A stretch of DNA of 64,000 nt from an uncultured Clostridia bacterium. Its GTDB lineage: Bacteria; Bacillota; Clostridia; Christensenellales; UBA1242. Shown here piece after piece: positions 45,722 through 55,986 of this stretch. The position numbers and the translations under genes were made by a program. Each line of letters opens with the position of its first letter. The stretch's first letter is position 1. Below the pieces are notes generated by a model that worked only from the letters and a program-made list of their open reading frames with translations, was not told where the DNA came from and searched no databases. The stretch is taken from assembly GCA_944341445.1 (NCBI GenBank), contig CALVLZ010000004.1, positions 62,001-126,000 of the forward strand, read 5' to 3'.

Positions 45722-48046
45722 TTAGTTAAAATACCAACTTAAAGTTTTATTTTCATTTTTAACATTTTTGTTAAAAATTTTATCAAAATTATAGTCAACT
45801 TTTTCAGTCTTAATCTTTTTGCTTTCTTCGTTTAAACACTCATCTTTAAAATATACTTTAATTTTATATTCGTAAATAGTGTTAGATTTAATTTTCTCAT
45901 CAACATATTCTATAATTCCGCTTTTATTGTTTATGTGATTAATAATTTCTTCCTTTCCATCGCTAATTCTAATAATATCATATTCATAAAAATCTTCCGC
46001 ATTAAAGGATAGTGTAACATTATTACTATTAACAACAATATTAAAATCATTAATATTAGCACTTTTAAATAATTCGCTTTCTTCAATTGGTAAATATCTT
46101 TTAGAAAAAATTTCTTCAATTGCATATCTATCATAAAAATTATTATTAATAAGTTTTATTTCATTATCATTTTTATAAGTTAATGCATCAATTTTAACAA
46201 CTTCACAAGTGTTAGGCATTTCAATATTTTTAGGTTTATTGTTTGCATACAATTCAGAGAACACGTCCTTAATAACTTCTGTTGCCATTGTTCCTCCGTT
46301 ATTGTTGCCATTTAACACATATTCATCTTTCAAACTATAGTTGCCAAACCACATTCCCATTGTGTGATTGCTTGTGTATGCAACACTTATTGCATCTGTG
46401 TTGTTGTTTGTTCCTTTTATTGCAACAGTACCTGTTTTTCCAGCAACCTCATAAGGCAATTTTTTTAATTTGCCACTTGTTCCTTTTTTCACACCTTCTT
46501 TTAAAAGTATGTGAGTTAAATATGCTGTGTCTGAACCCATAACTGTTTTAAAATTAGTGTTATTTTCATAAATAACATTTCCTGTTGCACCAATAATTTT
46601 TTTAATAAATTTGCTTTCAATAAATTTGCCTTCGTTTGAATATGGCAAATAAGAATTAGTTAATTGTTTTAATGTTATTCCATCTGTAAAACCACCCAAA
46701 GCAATTGCTAAGTTATTATCGCTTTCACTAAAAGTTATACCACACCTTTCAGCAAATTTAATAGCATCATTAATTCCAACATATTGCAAAACTTTAACTG
46801 CTGGAATATTTAAACTTTTTGCAACAGCCTCTTTAATAGTAACATAGCCATAACATTTATTTCCCACATTATTTGGGATGTAGTTGCCAAAGTTGGTAAC
46901 TTCATCATTAATTTTAGATGCAGGCGAAATAAGCCCTTTTTCAAGCGCAGGGGAGTAAACCAAAATTGGTTTTATTGCACTTCCTGGTTGTCTGTTAAAA
47001 TTGCTTAAGTCATAATCACTTTTGCCATCAAAAGCAACAATTCCGCCTGTTTTGTTATCGATAACAATTGCTAAACTATCTGCAACATTCCCATAGTTAT
47101 TTTTTAAGTAATATTTTTCATCAACAATTTTATTATGTAAATTGTTTTGAATTTCTTTATCCAAATATGTGTAAATTTGAATACCGCTTTTTAATATATC
47201 ACTTTCAGATAAATTTAAAATTTCTTTGGCTTCTTCCATTGCTGCATCAAAATACACTTTTTCTATTTGATTTTTCTTATTATTCAAATTTAATTTAATT
47301 TCTTCATTAACAGCGTTTTCATATTCATAAGTTGAAATTTTGTTATCTTTAAGCATTTCACTTAAAACTAAATTTCTTCTTTTTAAACAATTATCTTTAT
47401 TATATATTGGGGAATAGGTTTTAGGTGATTTTATAATTCCTGCTAAAACGGCACTTTCTGAAATTGTTAAATCTTCAACGTTTTTATTAAAATAATTTTT
47501 AGAAGCTTCTTGAATCCCATAAGAACCTTCACCAAAATAAATAACGTTTAAATAACATTCTAAAATTTCATCCTTAGAAAATTCTTTTTCTAATTTTTTT
47601 GTTAATGCAATTTCTTTTATTTTTCTTTCTAGTGTTTTATCTTGAGTTAAATGTGTGTTTTTAATTAATTGTTGGCTAATTGTGCTTGCACCTTCTTTAA
47701 AAGACATACTTTTTAGGTTAGTTAACATAGCTTTAGCCATTCTTTTATAGTTTAAGCCATTATGACTATAAAAGTCCTTATCTTCTATTGAAAGAAATGC
47801 GTTTATTGTATGTTCTGGAATTTTGTTTAATTCCACAATTTCTTTTCCAATATTGCTATTTAAAAAAGGCTCATTGTTGTTATCAAAAATGCTAATTTCA
47901 CTATTAGTTAGCATTATTTTATTTTTATCAAACTTAATACTATTTGTGCTTTGCATAATATTGTTTATGTAAAAAGCACCTGTTATAGTTATAAGAATAA
48001 TAATTGATATAAAAACAATTAAAAAAATTTTTAAAGTTTTTTTCAT
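45722..48046 (-). CDS. Class A penicillin-binding protein (glycosyltransferase/transpeptidase)
   Basis: 774 residues. N-terminal membrane anchor (about 6-29), glycosyltransferase domain with AFLSIEDKDFYSHNG (catalytic Glu) and EGASTISQQLIKN near residue 122, then the transpeptidase with QPGSAIKP (SxxK Ser), KSLN and AGKTGT motifs. The last ~130 residues look like a beta-sandwich of the fibronectin III type. It polymerises and crosslinks peptidoglycan at the outer membrane face, so the cell has a wall. It is transcribed against its neighbours, away from miaB. Confidence 0.94.
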   Translation of the reverse strand: MKKTLKIFLIVFISIIILITITGAFYINNIMQSTNSIKFDKNKIMLTNSEISIFDNNNEPFLNSNIGKEIVELNKIPEHTINAFLSIEDKDFYSHNGLNYKRMAKAMLTNLKSMSFKEGASTISQQLIKNTHLTQDKTLERKIKEIALTKKLEKEFSKDEILECYLNVIYFGEGSYGIQEASKNYFNKNVEDLTISESAVLAGIIKSPKTYSPIYNKDNCLKRRNLVLSEMLKDNKISTYEYENAVNEEIKLNLNNKKNQIEKVYFDAAMEEAKEILNLSESDILKSGIQIYTYLDKEIQNNLHNKIVDEKYYLKNNYGNVADSLAIVIDNKTGGIVAFDGKSDYDLSNFNRQPGSAIKPILVYSPALEKGLISPASKINDEVTNFGNYIPNNVGNKCYGYVTIKEAVAKSLNIPAVKVLQYVGINDAIKFAERCGITFSESDNNLAIALGGFTDGITLKQLTNSYLPYSNEGKFIESKFIKKIIGATGNVIYENNTNFKTVMGSDTAYLTHILLKEGVKKGTSGKLKKLPYEVAGKTGTVAIKGTNNNTDAISVAYTSNHTMGMWFGNYSLKDEYVLNGNNNGGTMATEVIKDVFSELYANNKPKNIEMPNTCEVVKIDALTYKNDNEIKLINNNFYDRYAIEEIFSKRYLPIEESELFKSANINDFNIVVNSNNVTLSFNAEDFYEYDIIRISDGKEEIINHINNKSGIIEYVDEKIKSNTIYEYKIKVYFKDECLNEESKKIKTEKVDYNFDKIFNKNVKNENKTLSWYFN

Positions 48047-48107
48047 AAAGCACCTTTTTAATATTTTAAATTATTATAAGTAATTAATTTAATTTAATAC
48101 TTTAATC

Positions 48108-48136
48108 TTGTTTAACTTTAAAAAAAATAGTATAAT
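48108..48136 (+). promoter_or_regulatory. Promoter of miaB-mutS-mutL-miaA
   Basis: TTGTTT, 17-base spacer, TATAAT, about 30 bases before the miaB start. Confidence 0.75.
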
Positions 48137-48164
48137 GTAGTATATTATGGAGGATTATGTTTAA

Positions 48165-49484
48165 ATGCAAAAATATTATATCAAAACCTTTGGTTGTCAA
48201 ATGAATGTTCACGATAGTGAAAAGATTGCAGGAATGCTTAAAAGCTTGGAATATGAAGAAACAAATAAGAAAGAACAAGCAGATATAATTGTTTTTAACA
48301 CTTGCTGCATTAGAGATGGAGTTGAACAAAAAATATTTGGAAACATTGGGGACTTAAAAAGATTAAAAAAACAAAATCCTAATTTAATAATTGCAATTTG
48401 CGGTTGTCTTTCTCAACAAAACGGAAGAGCAGAAGTAATAAAACAAAAATTCCCATTCGTTAGCATAGTTTTAGGAACTCACAACTTAAATGAGTTAAAA
48501 AATTACATTGTTAAATTCAAACAAACACACAAAAGAATTTTTGATGTTTGGGAAAAAGAAAAAGCAATTGATGAAAATGTTGAAATGTTCAGAACAAGCA
48601 ATTATAACGCTTGGGTAAACATTATGTATGGCTGCAACAATTTTTGCACATATTGCATTGTTCCTTATGTTAGAGGCAGAGAACGTTCTCGCAAAATGGA
48701 AGATGTTTATTCCGAAGTTGAAAGTTTGGTTAACAATGGATATAAATATATAACTTTGCTTGGTCAAAATGTTAACAGTTATGGCAACGATATAAACGAT
48801 GGCAAAACAACATTTGCAAATCTATTGAAACTTTTAACAACAATAAAAGGCGATTTTAGAATTAAGTTTATGACATCTCATCCAAAAGATTTAAATGATG
48901 ATGTTATTAATGTTATTGCAACAGAACCAAAAATTTGTAACACAATTCATTTGCCTGTTCAATCTGGAAGCACAAAAATATTAAAATTAATGAACAGAAA
49001 TTATTCAAGAGAGCAATATCTAAATTTAATTAAAAAAATTAAACAAGCAATTCCAGACGTTTACTTATCAACAGATATCATTGTTGGATTTCCTAACGAA
49101 ACAGAAGAAGATTTTTTATATACATACACCTTAATAAAAGAAGTTAATTATGGTGGCGTTTTTGCATTTATGTATTCTAAACGAACAGGCACTGTTGCGG
49201 AAAAAATGGAAAATCAAATAGATGAAAAAATTAAAAATGAAAGAGTTAACAAAATTTTAAAATTATCAAAATCTTTAATTAAACAACAAAACAAAGAAAT
49301 GTGTGGAAAAACTTTTGAAGGAATTATTGAAAAAGAACTAGAAAATAACAAATATCTAGCAGTTTTGCATAGTGGCAAAAATGTTATTGTTGAAAGCGAA
49401 AATTCTTTACCAATTTTATCATTCCAAAACATTAAAATAACAAACAACGAAGCAAGCCAACTTTTTGGCGTAATTAATAACTAG
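48165..49484 (+). CDS. miaB: tRNA-2-methylthio-N6-isopentenyladenosine synthase MiaB
   Basis: 439 residues starting MQKYYIKTFGCQMNVHDSE, with NTCCIRDG and CGCLSQ in the MTTase domain, radical SAM CNNFCTYCIVPYVRGRERSR near 156 and a TRAM domain. It methylthiolates i6A37, the product of MiaA, encoded at the other end of the same operon. It ends in TAG. Confidence 0.97.
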   Translation: MQKYYIKTFGCQMNVHDSEKIAGMLKSLEYEETNKKEQADIIVFNTCCIRDGVEQKIFGNIGDLKRLKKQNPNLIIAICGCLSQQNGRAEVIKQKFPFVSIVLGTHNLNELKNYIVKFKQTHKRIFDVWEKEKAIDENVEMFRTSNYNAWVNIMYGCNNFCTYCIVPYVRGRERSRKMEDVYSEVESLVNNGYKYITLLGQNVNSYGNDINDGKTTFANLLKLLTTIKGDFRIKFMTSHPKDLNDDVINVIATEPKICNTIHLPVQSGSTKILKLMNRNYSREQYLNLIKKIKQAIPDVYLSTDIIVGFPNETEEDFLYTYTLIKEVNYGGVFAFMYSKRTGTVAEKMENQIDEKIKNERVNKILKLSKSLIKQQNKEMCGKTFEGIIEKELENNKYLAVLHSGKNVIVESENSLPILSFQNIKITNNEASQLFGVINN

Positions 49485-49493
49485 GAGAAAATT

Positions 49494-52094
49494 ATGGCAT
49501 TATCACCAATGATGCAACAATACTTGCAAACAAAAGATAAATATTCCGACTCAATTTTATTTTTTAGATTGGGCGATTTTTATGAAATGTTTTTTGAAGA
49601 CGCAAAGTTGTGCAGTAAACTTTTAGACTTAACTTTAACAGGAAAAGATTGCGGAGTGGAAGAAAGAGCTCCAATGTGCGGAATTCCATACCACGCAGCA
49701 GAAAGTTATATTGCAAAACTAGTTGATATGGGTTATAAAGTTGCAATTTGCGAACAAACAACAGTTCCAACAAAAGGCAATAAAATTGTTGAACGTGATG
49801 TTGTTAGAATTGTAACTCCCGGAACTGTTATAGATTCTAATATGCTAGAAGAAAATAAAAACAACTATATAATGTGTGCTTATTTTAATAACAGTCAACT
49901 TGGCGTTTCATATGTTGATATTTCAACAGGCATAATGTATTTAACTGAATTTTTAGAAGAAAATGCATTATCTCAATTTAATGATTTATTAATTCAAGTT
50001 CAACCAAAAGAAATACTTTATAATTCAGATTTTAGCGAAATTATACCTAATTTGTCTGCTATTAAGTTAGGCATAAGATTTGTTAACGGAAACTATGATG
50101 ATAGCAAATTTGAATTAAATTGTGCTAACGAAATGGTTCTAAATCAATTTGGAAAAGAAGAAATAAAACAAAAAGGTGCTCACGGCAAAAGTTTAGCAAT
50201 ATCTTCTTGCGGAGCATTGTTAAATTATTTGTTAGAAACACAAAAAAGAAGTTTGAACCATATTAACACAATTAATGTTGTTGAAACTTCCAACTTTATG
50301 CACTTAGATGCAAATACAAGAAAGAACTTAGAGTTAACAGAATCTAACAACAGAGATAGAAAGAAAAAGGGCAGTTTGCTTTGGTTACTAGATAAAACCA
50401 AAACCAATATGGGTGCAAGAACTTTAAGAAGTTATGTTGAACAACCGTTATATAATGAACAATTAATTAATAAAAGACTAAATGCAGTTGAAGAACTATG
50501 CAAAAACATTATTATACGTGAAAATTTGGCAAATTTACTTTCTAATGTTTACGATATTGAAAGACTTTGCGGTAAAGTTAGTTACGGCAATTTATCACCA
50601 AAAGATTGCATAGCACTTTTAAGAAGTTTAAAACAATTGCCAAACATTAAAAGCAAGTTAGAAAGTTTTAATTCTTCATTACTAAAAGAAATTTATAATA
50701 ATATTTTTGATTATTCAGAAATTGTTAACTTGCTAGATTCTGCAATTATTGAAGACCCACCATTTAAAACTTCTGATGGCGGATTTATTAAAAATGGTTT
50801 TAATAAAGAACTTGATGACGTTAGAAACATTTCAACTGTGGGCAAAACTTGGCTTGCTGGATTAGAAGCAAAAGAAAAACAAGAAACTGGCATTAAAAAC
50901 TTAAAAATTGCATTTAATAAAGTTTTTGGTTACTACATTGAAGTAACTAAAAGCCAACTAAACTTAGTTCCTTTCAGATACCAAAGAAAACAAACAACTG
51001 TTAACTCTGAAAGATTTATTACTGATGAATTAAAAGAAATTGAAGACAAAATTTTAAATGCACAAGATAAGTGTTTAGAATTAGAATTAAAACTTTATGA
51101 AGATATAAAAAATGTGTTAAAACAAAATATTGTTGCAATGCAACAAACTGCAAGACATATTGGTGTTTTGGATGCTTTATTAAGTTTAGCAAACGTTGCT
51201 TGCGTTAATAACTATTGCAAACCAACAGTTAAAAAGAACGTTAATAAAATTGAAATTGTTGATGGAAGGCATCCTGTTGTTGAAGCAATTATAAAAGATG
51301 AAGATTTTGTTCCAAATAACACATTACTAGATGATAATGAAAATAGAACAATGATTATAACAGGCCCAAATATGGCTGGAAAAAGCACATATATGCGTCA
51401 AGTTGCATTAATAACATTAATGACACACATAGGCAGTTTTGTTCCTGCAAAAAGTGCAACAATTTCTTTAACAGATAGAATTTTCACAAGAGTTGGTGCT
51501 AGTGATGATTTAGCATTTGGACAAAGCACTTTTATGGTGGAAATGAGTGAAGTTAGCAACATTTTAAAAAATGCAACTAATAACAGTTTAATTATATTAG
51601 ATGAAGTTGGAAGAGGAACAAGCACATTCGATGGTTTATCTATTGCTTGGAGTGTAATGGAGTATATTTCAAAAACACTTAAAGCAAAAACATTGTTTGC
51701 AACACATTATCACGAATTAACAGAACTTGAAGGAATGCTAGATGGTGTTAAAAATTATAGAATAAATGTTAAGGAATTTAACAATTCCATAATCTTCTTA
51801 CGCAAAATTGTTAGGGGTGGAGCAAATAAAAGTTTTGGTATTGAAGTTGCATCTTTAGCCGGAATTCCAAAAGATGTTGTAAATAGAGCAAGAGAAATTT
51901 TACACACACTAGAAGAAAACGAAATTAACACTCACAGTAACTTAAGAGATTTAGGTGATGCTAAAGAAAATCACGAAAAAATAAAAGCCAACAATGAAGT
52001 TGTTTCAATATTAAAAGATATTGATGTTAACACATTATCTCCATTGCAAGCGTTTGATACATTAATAAATTTAATAAATATAGTTAAAAAGTAG
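49494..52094 (+). CDS. mutS: DNA mismatch repair protein MutS
   Basis: 866 residues. The mismatch-binding domain has FFRLGDFYEMFFEDA (Phe-x-Glu near residue 36). The ATPase shows ITGPNMAGKSTYMRQ near 620, the Walker B ILDEVGRGTSTFDG and TLFATHYHEL. Full length with a C-terminal tail for tetramer contacts. Ends in TAG. Confidence 0.97.
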   Translation: MALSPMMQQYLQTKDKYSDSILFFRLGDFYEMFFEDAKLCSKLLDLTLTGKDCGVEERAPMCGIPYHAAESYIAKLVDMGYKVAICEQTTVPTKGNKIVERDVVRIVTPGTVIDSNMLEENKNNYIMCAYFNNSQLGVSYVDISTGIMYLTEFLEENALSQFNDLLIQVQPKEILYNSDFSEIIPNLSAIKLGIRFVNGNYDDSKFELNCANEMVLNQFGKEEIKQKGAHGKSLAISSCGALLNYLLETQKRSLNHINTINVVETSNFMHLDANTRKNLELTESNNRDRKKKGSLLWLLDKTKTNMGARTLRSYVEQPLYNEQLINKRLNAVEELCKNIIIRENLANLLSNVYDIERLCGKVSYGNLSPKDCIALLRSLKQLPNIKSKLESFNSSLLKEIYNNIFDYSEIVNLLDSAIIEDPPFKTSDGGFIKNGFNKELDDVRNISTVGKTWLAGLEAKEKQETGIKNLKIAFNKVFGYYIEVTKSQLNLVPFRYQRKQTTVNSERFITDELKEIEDKILNAQDKCLELELKLYEDIKNVLKQNIVAMQQTARHIGVLDALLSLANVACVNNYCKPTVKKNVNKIEIVDGRHPVVEAIIKDEDFVPNNTLLDDNENRTMIITGPNMAGKSTYMRQVALITLMTHIGSFVPAKSATISLTDRIFTRVGASDDLAFGQSTFMVEMSEVSNILKNATNNSLIILDEVGRGTSTFDGLSIAWSVMEYISKTLKAKTLFATHYHELTELEGMLDGVKNYRINVKEFNNSIIFLRKIVRGGANKSFGIEVASLAGIPKDVVNRAREILHTLEENEINTHSNLRDLGDAKENHEKIKANNEVVSILKDIDVNTLSPLQAFDTLINLINIVKK

Positions 52095-52102
52095 GTTATA
52101 AA

Positions 52103-54118
52103 ATGGCAAACATTAACATATTAGATAAAAGTATTTTTAATAGAATTGCAGCAGGTGAAGTTGTTGAAAAGCCAGCAAGTGTTATAAAAGAACTTGTTGA
52201 AAACAGTATTGACGCTGGAGCAACTAACATTGTTATTGAAATTACTGATGGCGGAATTAAAAAAATTAAAGTTTCAGACAATGGTTGTGGCATGAACAAA
52301 GAAAACTTATTAAAATGCGTTTTACCTCATGCAACAAGCAAAATAAAAACAGCGGATGACTTAGATAAAATTGGAACTTTAGGTTTTCGTGGTGAAGCAT
52401 TAAGTAGTATTTGCGCTTGTGCTAAAGTTACATTTGTTTCAAAAACTGCAGATGAAGAAATTGGGCACAAGCTAAACTGCAATGGTGGAGAAGTTGAAAA
52501 TGTTTGTGAAATTGGAACAGTAACAGGAACAACTGTAACTGTTGAAGATTTGTTTTATTGCATACCAGCAAGAGCAAAGTTCTTAAAAAAGCCAAAATTA
52601 GAAGAAAGCGAAATAACAAACATAATTTCAAGATTAATTCTTGCAAATCCAAACATTTCTTTCAAATATTCTGCTAACGATAAATTAATTTTCCAATCAA
52701 CCGGAAAAAGTTTAGAAGATGCAATATATTGCGTTTATAACCAGCAAACATTAGAAAACTTAATACCAATTAATTTTTCTAACGATTTAATTAAAGTTAA
52801 TGGTTATATAAGCAAACCAAGTTTTACAAAACCAAACAGAACATATCAAACATTAATAATTAATAAAAGATACGTTATTAATTATTCAATTTCTTCTGCA
52901 ATACAAAAAGCATACGAACATTTTTTAATGAAAAATAATTTTCCATTTTACGTTATTCATATGGAAATTCCTTTAAACAAAATTGATGTTAATGTTCACC
53001 CAACAAAAATGGAAGTTAAGTTTGAAGACGGTGGAAGAATTTATGCAATGTTTTTAAACGAAGTTAGTAATGTTCTTTTTGATGTTAAAACTTTAAAAGA
53101 ATTAAGAACAATTAAAGAATCCGCTAATGAAACAGTTAATGAAACAACAACAGAAAATAACACACAATCTAATTTAAACTTGTTAAAACAAAATGAAGGT
53201 TACAATTTTAACATTGAAGAAACAAAACCGTCAGAACAAAATAATGTTTTAGAAAATGGCTATACAAAATTAAACTCGGAATCTAAAAACAACGAAAACG
53301 CAGATAATAAAGAAAACATAGATAATAAAGAAAATAAAATTGATTCTGATATATTTAATAAAGCTCACGAATCATTCTCAAAGTTTTGCACTTCATCAAA
53401 CATTATAAAAAACAATCAATTTTCAGTTAATGATGATAATGGCTATTCTTATGATATAGTTGAAACAATGCTTGAAAATAGTCCTAATTTTAAAGAAAAA
53501 TTGAAAAATAAACAAATTGTTCAAGAAACCTTTAAATTAGCAGATAACTACAAAATTATTGGTTCTGCATTTAACACATTCATAATTGTGGAACAAAATG
53601 ATGCTTTATTATTAATAGACCAACACGCAGCACATGAAAGAATTTTATTTGATAAATTTATGCAAGAAAGTTTGAATCATCAAATAACAGTTCAACCATT
53701 ACTTGTTCCATATATATTAGATACAAATTATCAAGAAACTGCATTTATTTTAGAAAACATTGAAAATTTTAAGCAACTAGGCTTTGAAATTGAAGAATTT
53801 GGAACTAATTGCTTTAAAATTTCGAGTATTCCTTTATTATTAAAAGAACTTAGTTTTAAAAAATTCTTTAATGATGTTTTGTCTGATATTAACAATAAAG
53901 TTATAATTAAAAAAGCCGATTATATTTACGATTTTATTGCAAAAGAAGCTTGTAAAAACGCAGTTAAAGCAAACGATTGCTTATCCGATTCTGAAATTAA
54001 AGTTTTGTTAAACGAAATTAACACAAAAACAGATGTTTTAATGTGCCCACACGGAAGACCAATTGTTTTAAAATTAACAAAAACAGAAATTGAAAAAATG
54101 TTTAAAAGGATAGTTTAA
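52103..54118 (+). CDS. mutL: DNA mismatch repair endonuclease MutL
   Basis: 671 residues. GHKL ATPase motifs KELVENSIDAGAT, VSDNGCGM and GFRGEALSSI lie in the first 100 residues. After an Asn/Glu/Lys-rich linker (about 335-470), the C-terminal endonuclease shows DQHAAHERILFDKF and CPHGRP, as expected where there is no MutH. The stop overlaps the start of miaA by one base (TAATG). Confidence 0.97.
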   Translation: MANINILDKSIFNRIAAGEVVEKPASVIKELVENSIDAGATNIVIEITDGGIKKIKVSDNGCGMNKENLLKCVLPHATSKIKTADDLDKIGTLGFRGEALSSICACAKVTFVSKTADEEIGHKLNCNGGEVENVCEIGTVTGTTVTVEDLFYCIPARAKFLKKPKLEESEITNIISRLILANPNISFKYSANDKLIFQSTGKSLEDAIYCVYNQQTLENLIPINFSNDLIKVNGYISKPSFTKPNRTYQTLIINKRYVINYSISSAIQKAYEHFLMKNNFPFYVIHMEIPLNKIDVNVHPTKMEVKFEDGGRIYAMFLNEVSNVLFDVKTLKELRTIKESANETVNETTTENNTQSNLNLLKQNEGYNFNIEETKPSEQNNVLENGYTKLNSESKNNENADNKENIDNKENKIDSDIFNKAHESFSKFCTSSNIIKNNQFSVNDDNGYSYDIVETMLENSPNFKEKLKNKQIVQETFKLADNYKIIGSAFNTFIIVEQNDALLLIDQHAAHERILFDKFMQESLNHQITVQPLLVPYILDTNYQETAFILENIENFKQLGFEIEEFGTNCFKISSIPLLLKELSFKKFFNDVLSDINNKVIIKKADYIYDFIAKEACKNAVKANDCLSDSEIKVLLNEINTKTDVLMCPHGRPIVLKLTKTEIEKMFKRIV

Positions 54119-55053
54119 TGAAATATAACTGTATTTTTGTTGTTGGGCCAACGGGCAGTGGTAAAAGTGCTGTTGCATTACAAATTGCAAGCAAATTTAA
54201 TGGCGAAATTATTAACTCTGATAGTATGCAAATATATAAAGAATACAACATTGGAACAGCAAAACCAACACAATCTGAAATGCAAATTGTTAAACACCAT
54301 TTGTATAACATAGTAAGTGTGAAAGATGAATTTAGTGTTAGTGAATATAAGGAACTTGCTATTAACAAATTTAATGAAATAAAAAACAACTGCTTGCCAA
54401 TTTTTGTTGGTGGAACAGGTTTATATTTTACAAGCCTAATAAATGATTACAATTTTGCAACAACTGATAAAGACGAAAGTTTAAGGGAAGAGTTAAATTC
54501 ACTTGCAACAAAAATGGGGAACAATTACATTCATAAAATGTTAGAAGAATTAGACCCAGAAGAAGCAAAAAAAATACCACCTGAAAATTTAAAAAGAGTA
54601 ATTCGAGCAATTGAAATATGTAAATTAACAGGAAAATCTAAAACTGAATTATTAAAAGAAAATAAAAATCAACAAACAAATAAAAACAATATTTTAAAAC
54701 CATTAATTATTGGAATAACTTGGAATAGAGATGAACTATACCAAAAAATTAATAAAAGAGTTGATATTATGATAAATAATGGTTTATTAAACGAAGCAAA
54801 GGATGTTTTTGAACATAAAGATGAATATAGCAATCAATTTGTTTTAGCAATTGGATATAAAGAATTTTTTGAATATTTTAATAACGAAAAAACATTGGAA
54901 AATTGCACTGAATTGTTAAAACAAAAATCTAGAAACTATGCAAAAAGGCAACTAACTTGGTTTAACAAAATGGAAAATGTTAATTGGTTTAACTTAAGCC
55001 ACCAAAAAATAAAAGATGTTTTAGATTTTATTAGCAACAATATAAACAAATAA
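54118..55053 (+). CDS. miaA: tRNA dimethylallyltransferase MiaA
   Basis: 311 residues. P-loop VVGPTGSGKSAVA, then NSDSMQIYKEYNIGTAKP (prenyl acceptor region), GGTGLYF and RKQLTW-like end (KRQLTWFNKM). It isopentenylates A37, the first step before MiaB. In Bacillus hfq follows; here a terminator and unrelated genes follow. Confidence 0.96.
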   Translation: MKYNCIFVVGPTGSGKSAVALQIASKFNGEIINSDSMQIYKEYNIGTAKPTQSEMQIVKHHLYNIVSVKDEFSVSEYKELAINKFNEIKNNCLPIFVGGTGLYFTSLINDYNFATTDKDESLREELNSLATKMGNNYIHKMLEELDPEEAKKIPPENLKRVIRAIEICKLTGKSKTELLKENKNQQTNKNNILKPLIIGITWNRDELYQKINKRVDIMINNGLLNEAKDVFEHKDEYSNQFVLAIGYKEFFEYFNNEKTLENCTELLKQKSRNYAKRQLTWFNKMENVNWFNLSHQKIKDVLDFISNNINK

Positions 55054-55078
55054 ACGCTTATTGTTAAGCGTTTTTTTA
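55052..55078 (+). terminator. Terminator after miaA
   Basis: AAACGCTTA-TTG-TTAAGCGTTT then T7. Confidence 0.92.
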
Positions 55079-55142
55079 CTATTGAAAATAAGCTTAATAT
55101 GTGATAAACTTAATGTTAGAAATATTGTTAAGGTAAATTATT

Positions 55143-55958
55143 ATGAGTTTAAAATTTGAAATAATAAAAAACAACCCTCAATCTTTATTAAAATATATAA
55201 AAAGAAAAGAATTTTTATATGATTTTTTAATTTTTAAAAATAATTTTATAAAGCTTAACAAGTTATTAGATGATAAAGGTGTTTTAACATATTTAACATT
55301 TAGATACGTTATGGAAAGTGACGAAACTAAAGAACAAATAAAAAAATGTTTACAAGAAATGAAAATAATTTCAAATTTGAAAGGTGATGAAAGTCAACTA
55401 GAATTCACCTTAAACAATGAAACATATACAATTTCAGATATAATTCAATATATTAAATTTAAAGATGATTTAACTGCAGAAGAAAAAAGAAAAATTTTTA
55501 ATAAAATGTTTCCAAACGGATTTTGTTATGATAATTCAAAAAATTTTATTAACGCATATAAAAACGTTGATAGAAATATATTATTTGGAATTTTTTCACC
55601 TTATAACAATAATACAGGATTTTCTCACTTTGTTATTATTTCGCAAAATAAGATTATAGACCCAACTTTTAACATTATTATGGATAAAGAAAAATATGTA
55701 AAATTATTTAATTTTGAAATAATAGAAAAATATTCTCTTAATGAACTTGAAAATATTGAAAATCAATTTTTAAATGAATGCAAAACAATTGCAAAAGATA
55801 AAAATAAAAACATTGAAATAACAAAGAAAAATGTATATAAAATTTTTAATTTTATGCATTATTTGGTTGCAAGAAATAATGAAGAATTAAAAGATAAATT
55901 ATTAAAAGATTCCATAACTTCTTCAAAATTAAGAAATTATAGAAAAAAATATAAATAA
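55143..55958 (+). CDS. Putative Cys-His-Asp hydrolase, paralogue A (unknown family)
   Basis: 271 residues, soluble, Lys/Asn-rich, no signal peptide. Aligned with the next gene the conserved blocks are the N-terminus FEIIKNNPxxLLKY, then C-Y-D-N-S at Cys128, G-F-S-H-F-V at His162, and I-D-P-T-F-N at Asp173. A Cys at a helix start, then His and Asp on successive strands is the order of papain/transglutaminase-like enzymes, and GFSHFVI...DPTF resembles that fold. This is inference from pattern; I do not recognise the family. It is likely transcribed from a promoter in 55083-55112 (TTGAAA, TAAACT). Confidence 0.6.
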   Translation: MSLKFEIIKNNPQSLLKYIKRKEFLYDFLIFKNNFIKLNKLLDDKGVLTYLTFRYVMESDETKEQIKKCLQEMKIISNLKGDESQLEFTLNNETYTISDIIQYIKFKDDLTAEEKRKIFNKMFPNGFCYDNSKNFINAYKNVDRNILFGIFSPYNNNTGFSHFVIISQNKIIDPTFNIIMDKEKYVKLFNFEIIEKYSLNELENIENQFLNECKTIAKDKNKNIEITKKNVYKIFNFMHYLVARNNEELKDKLLKDSITSSKLRNYRKKYK

Positions 55959-55986
55959 AATAATAAAATTATAATCAAAGGTGTAT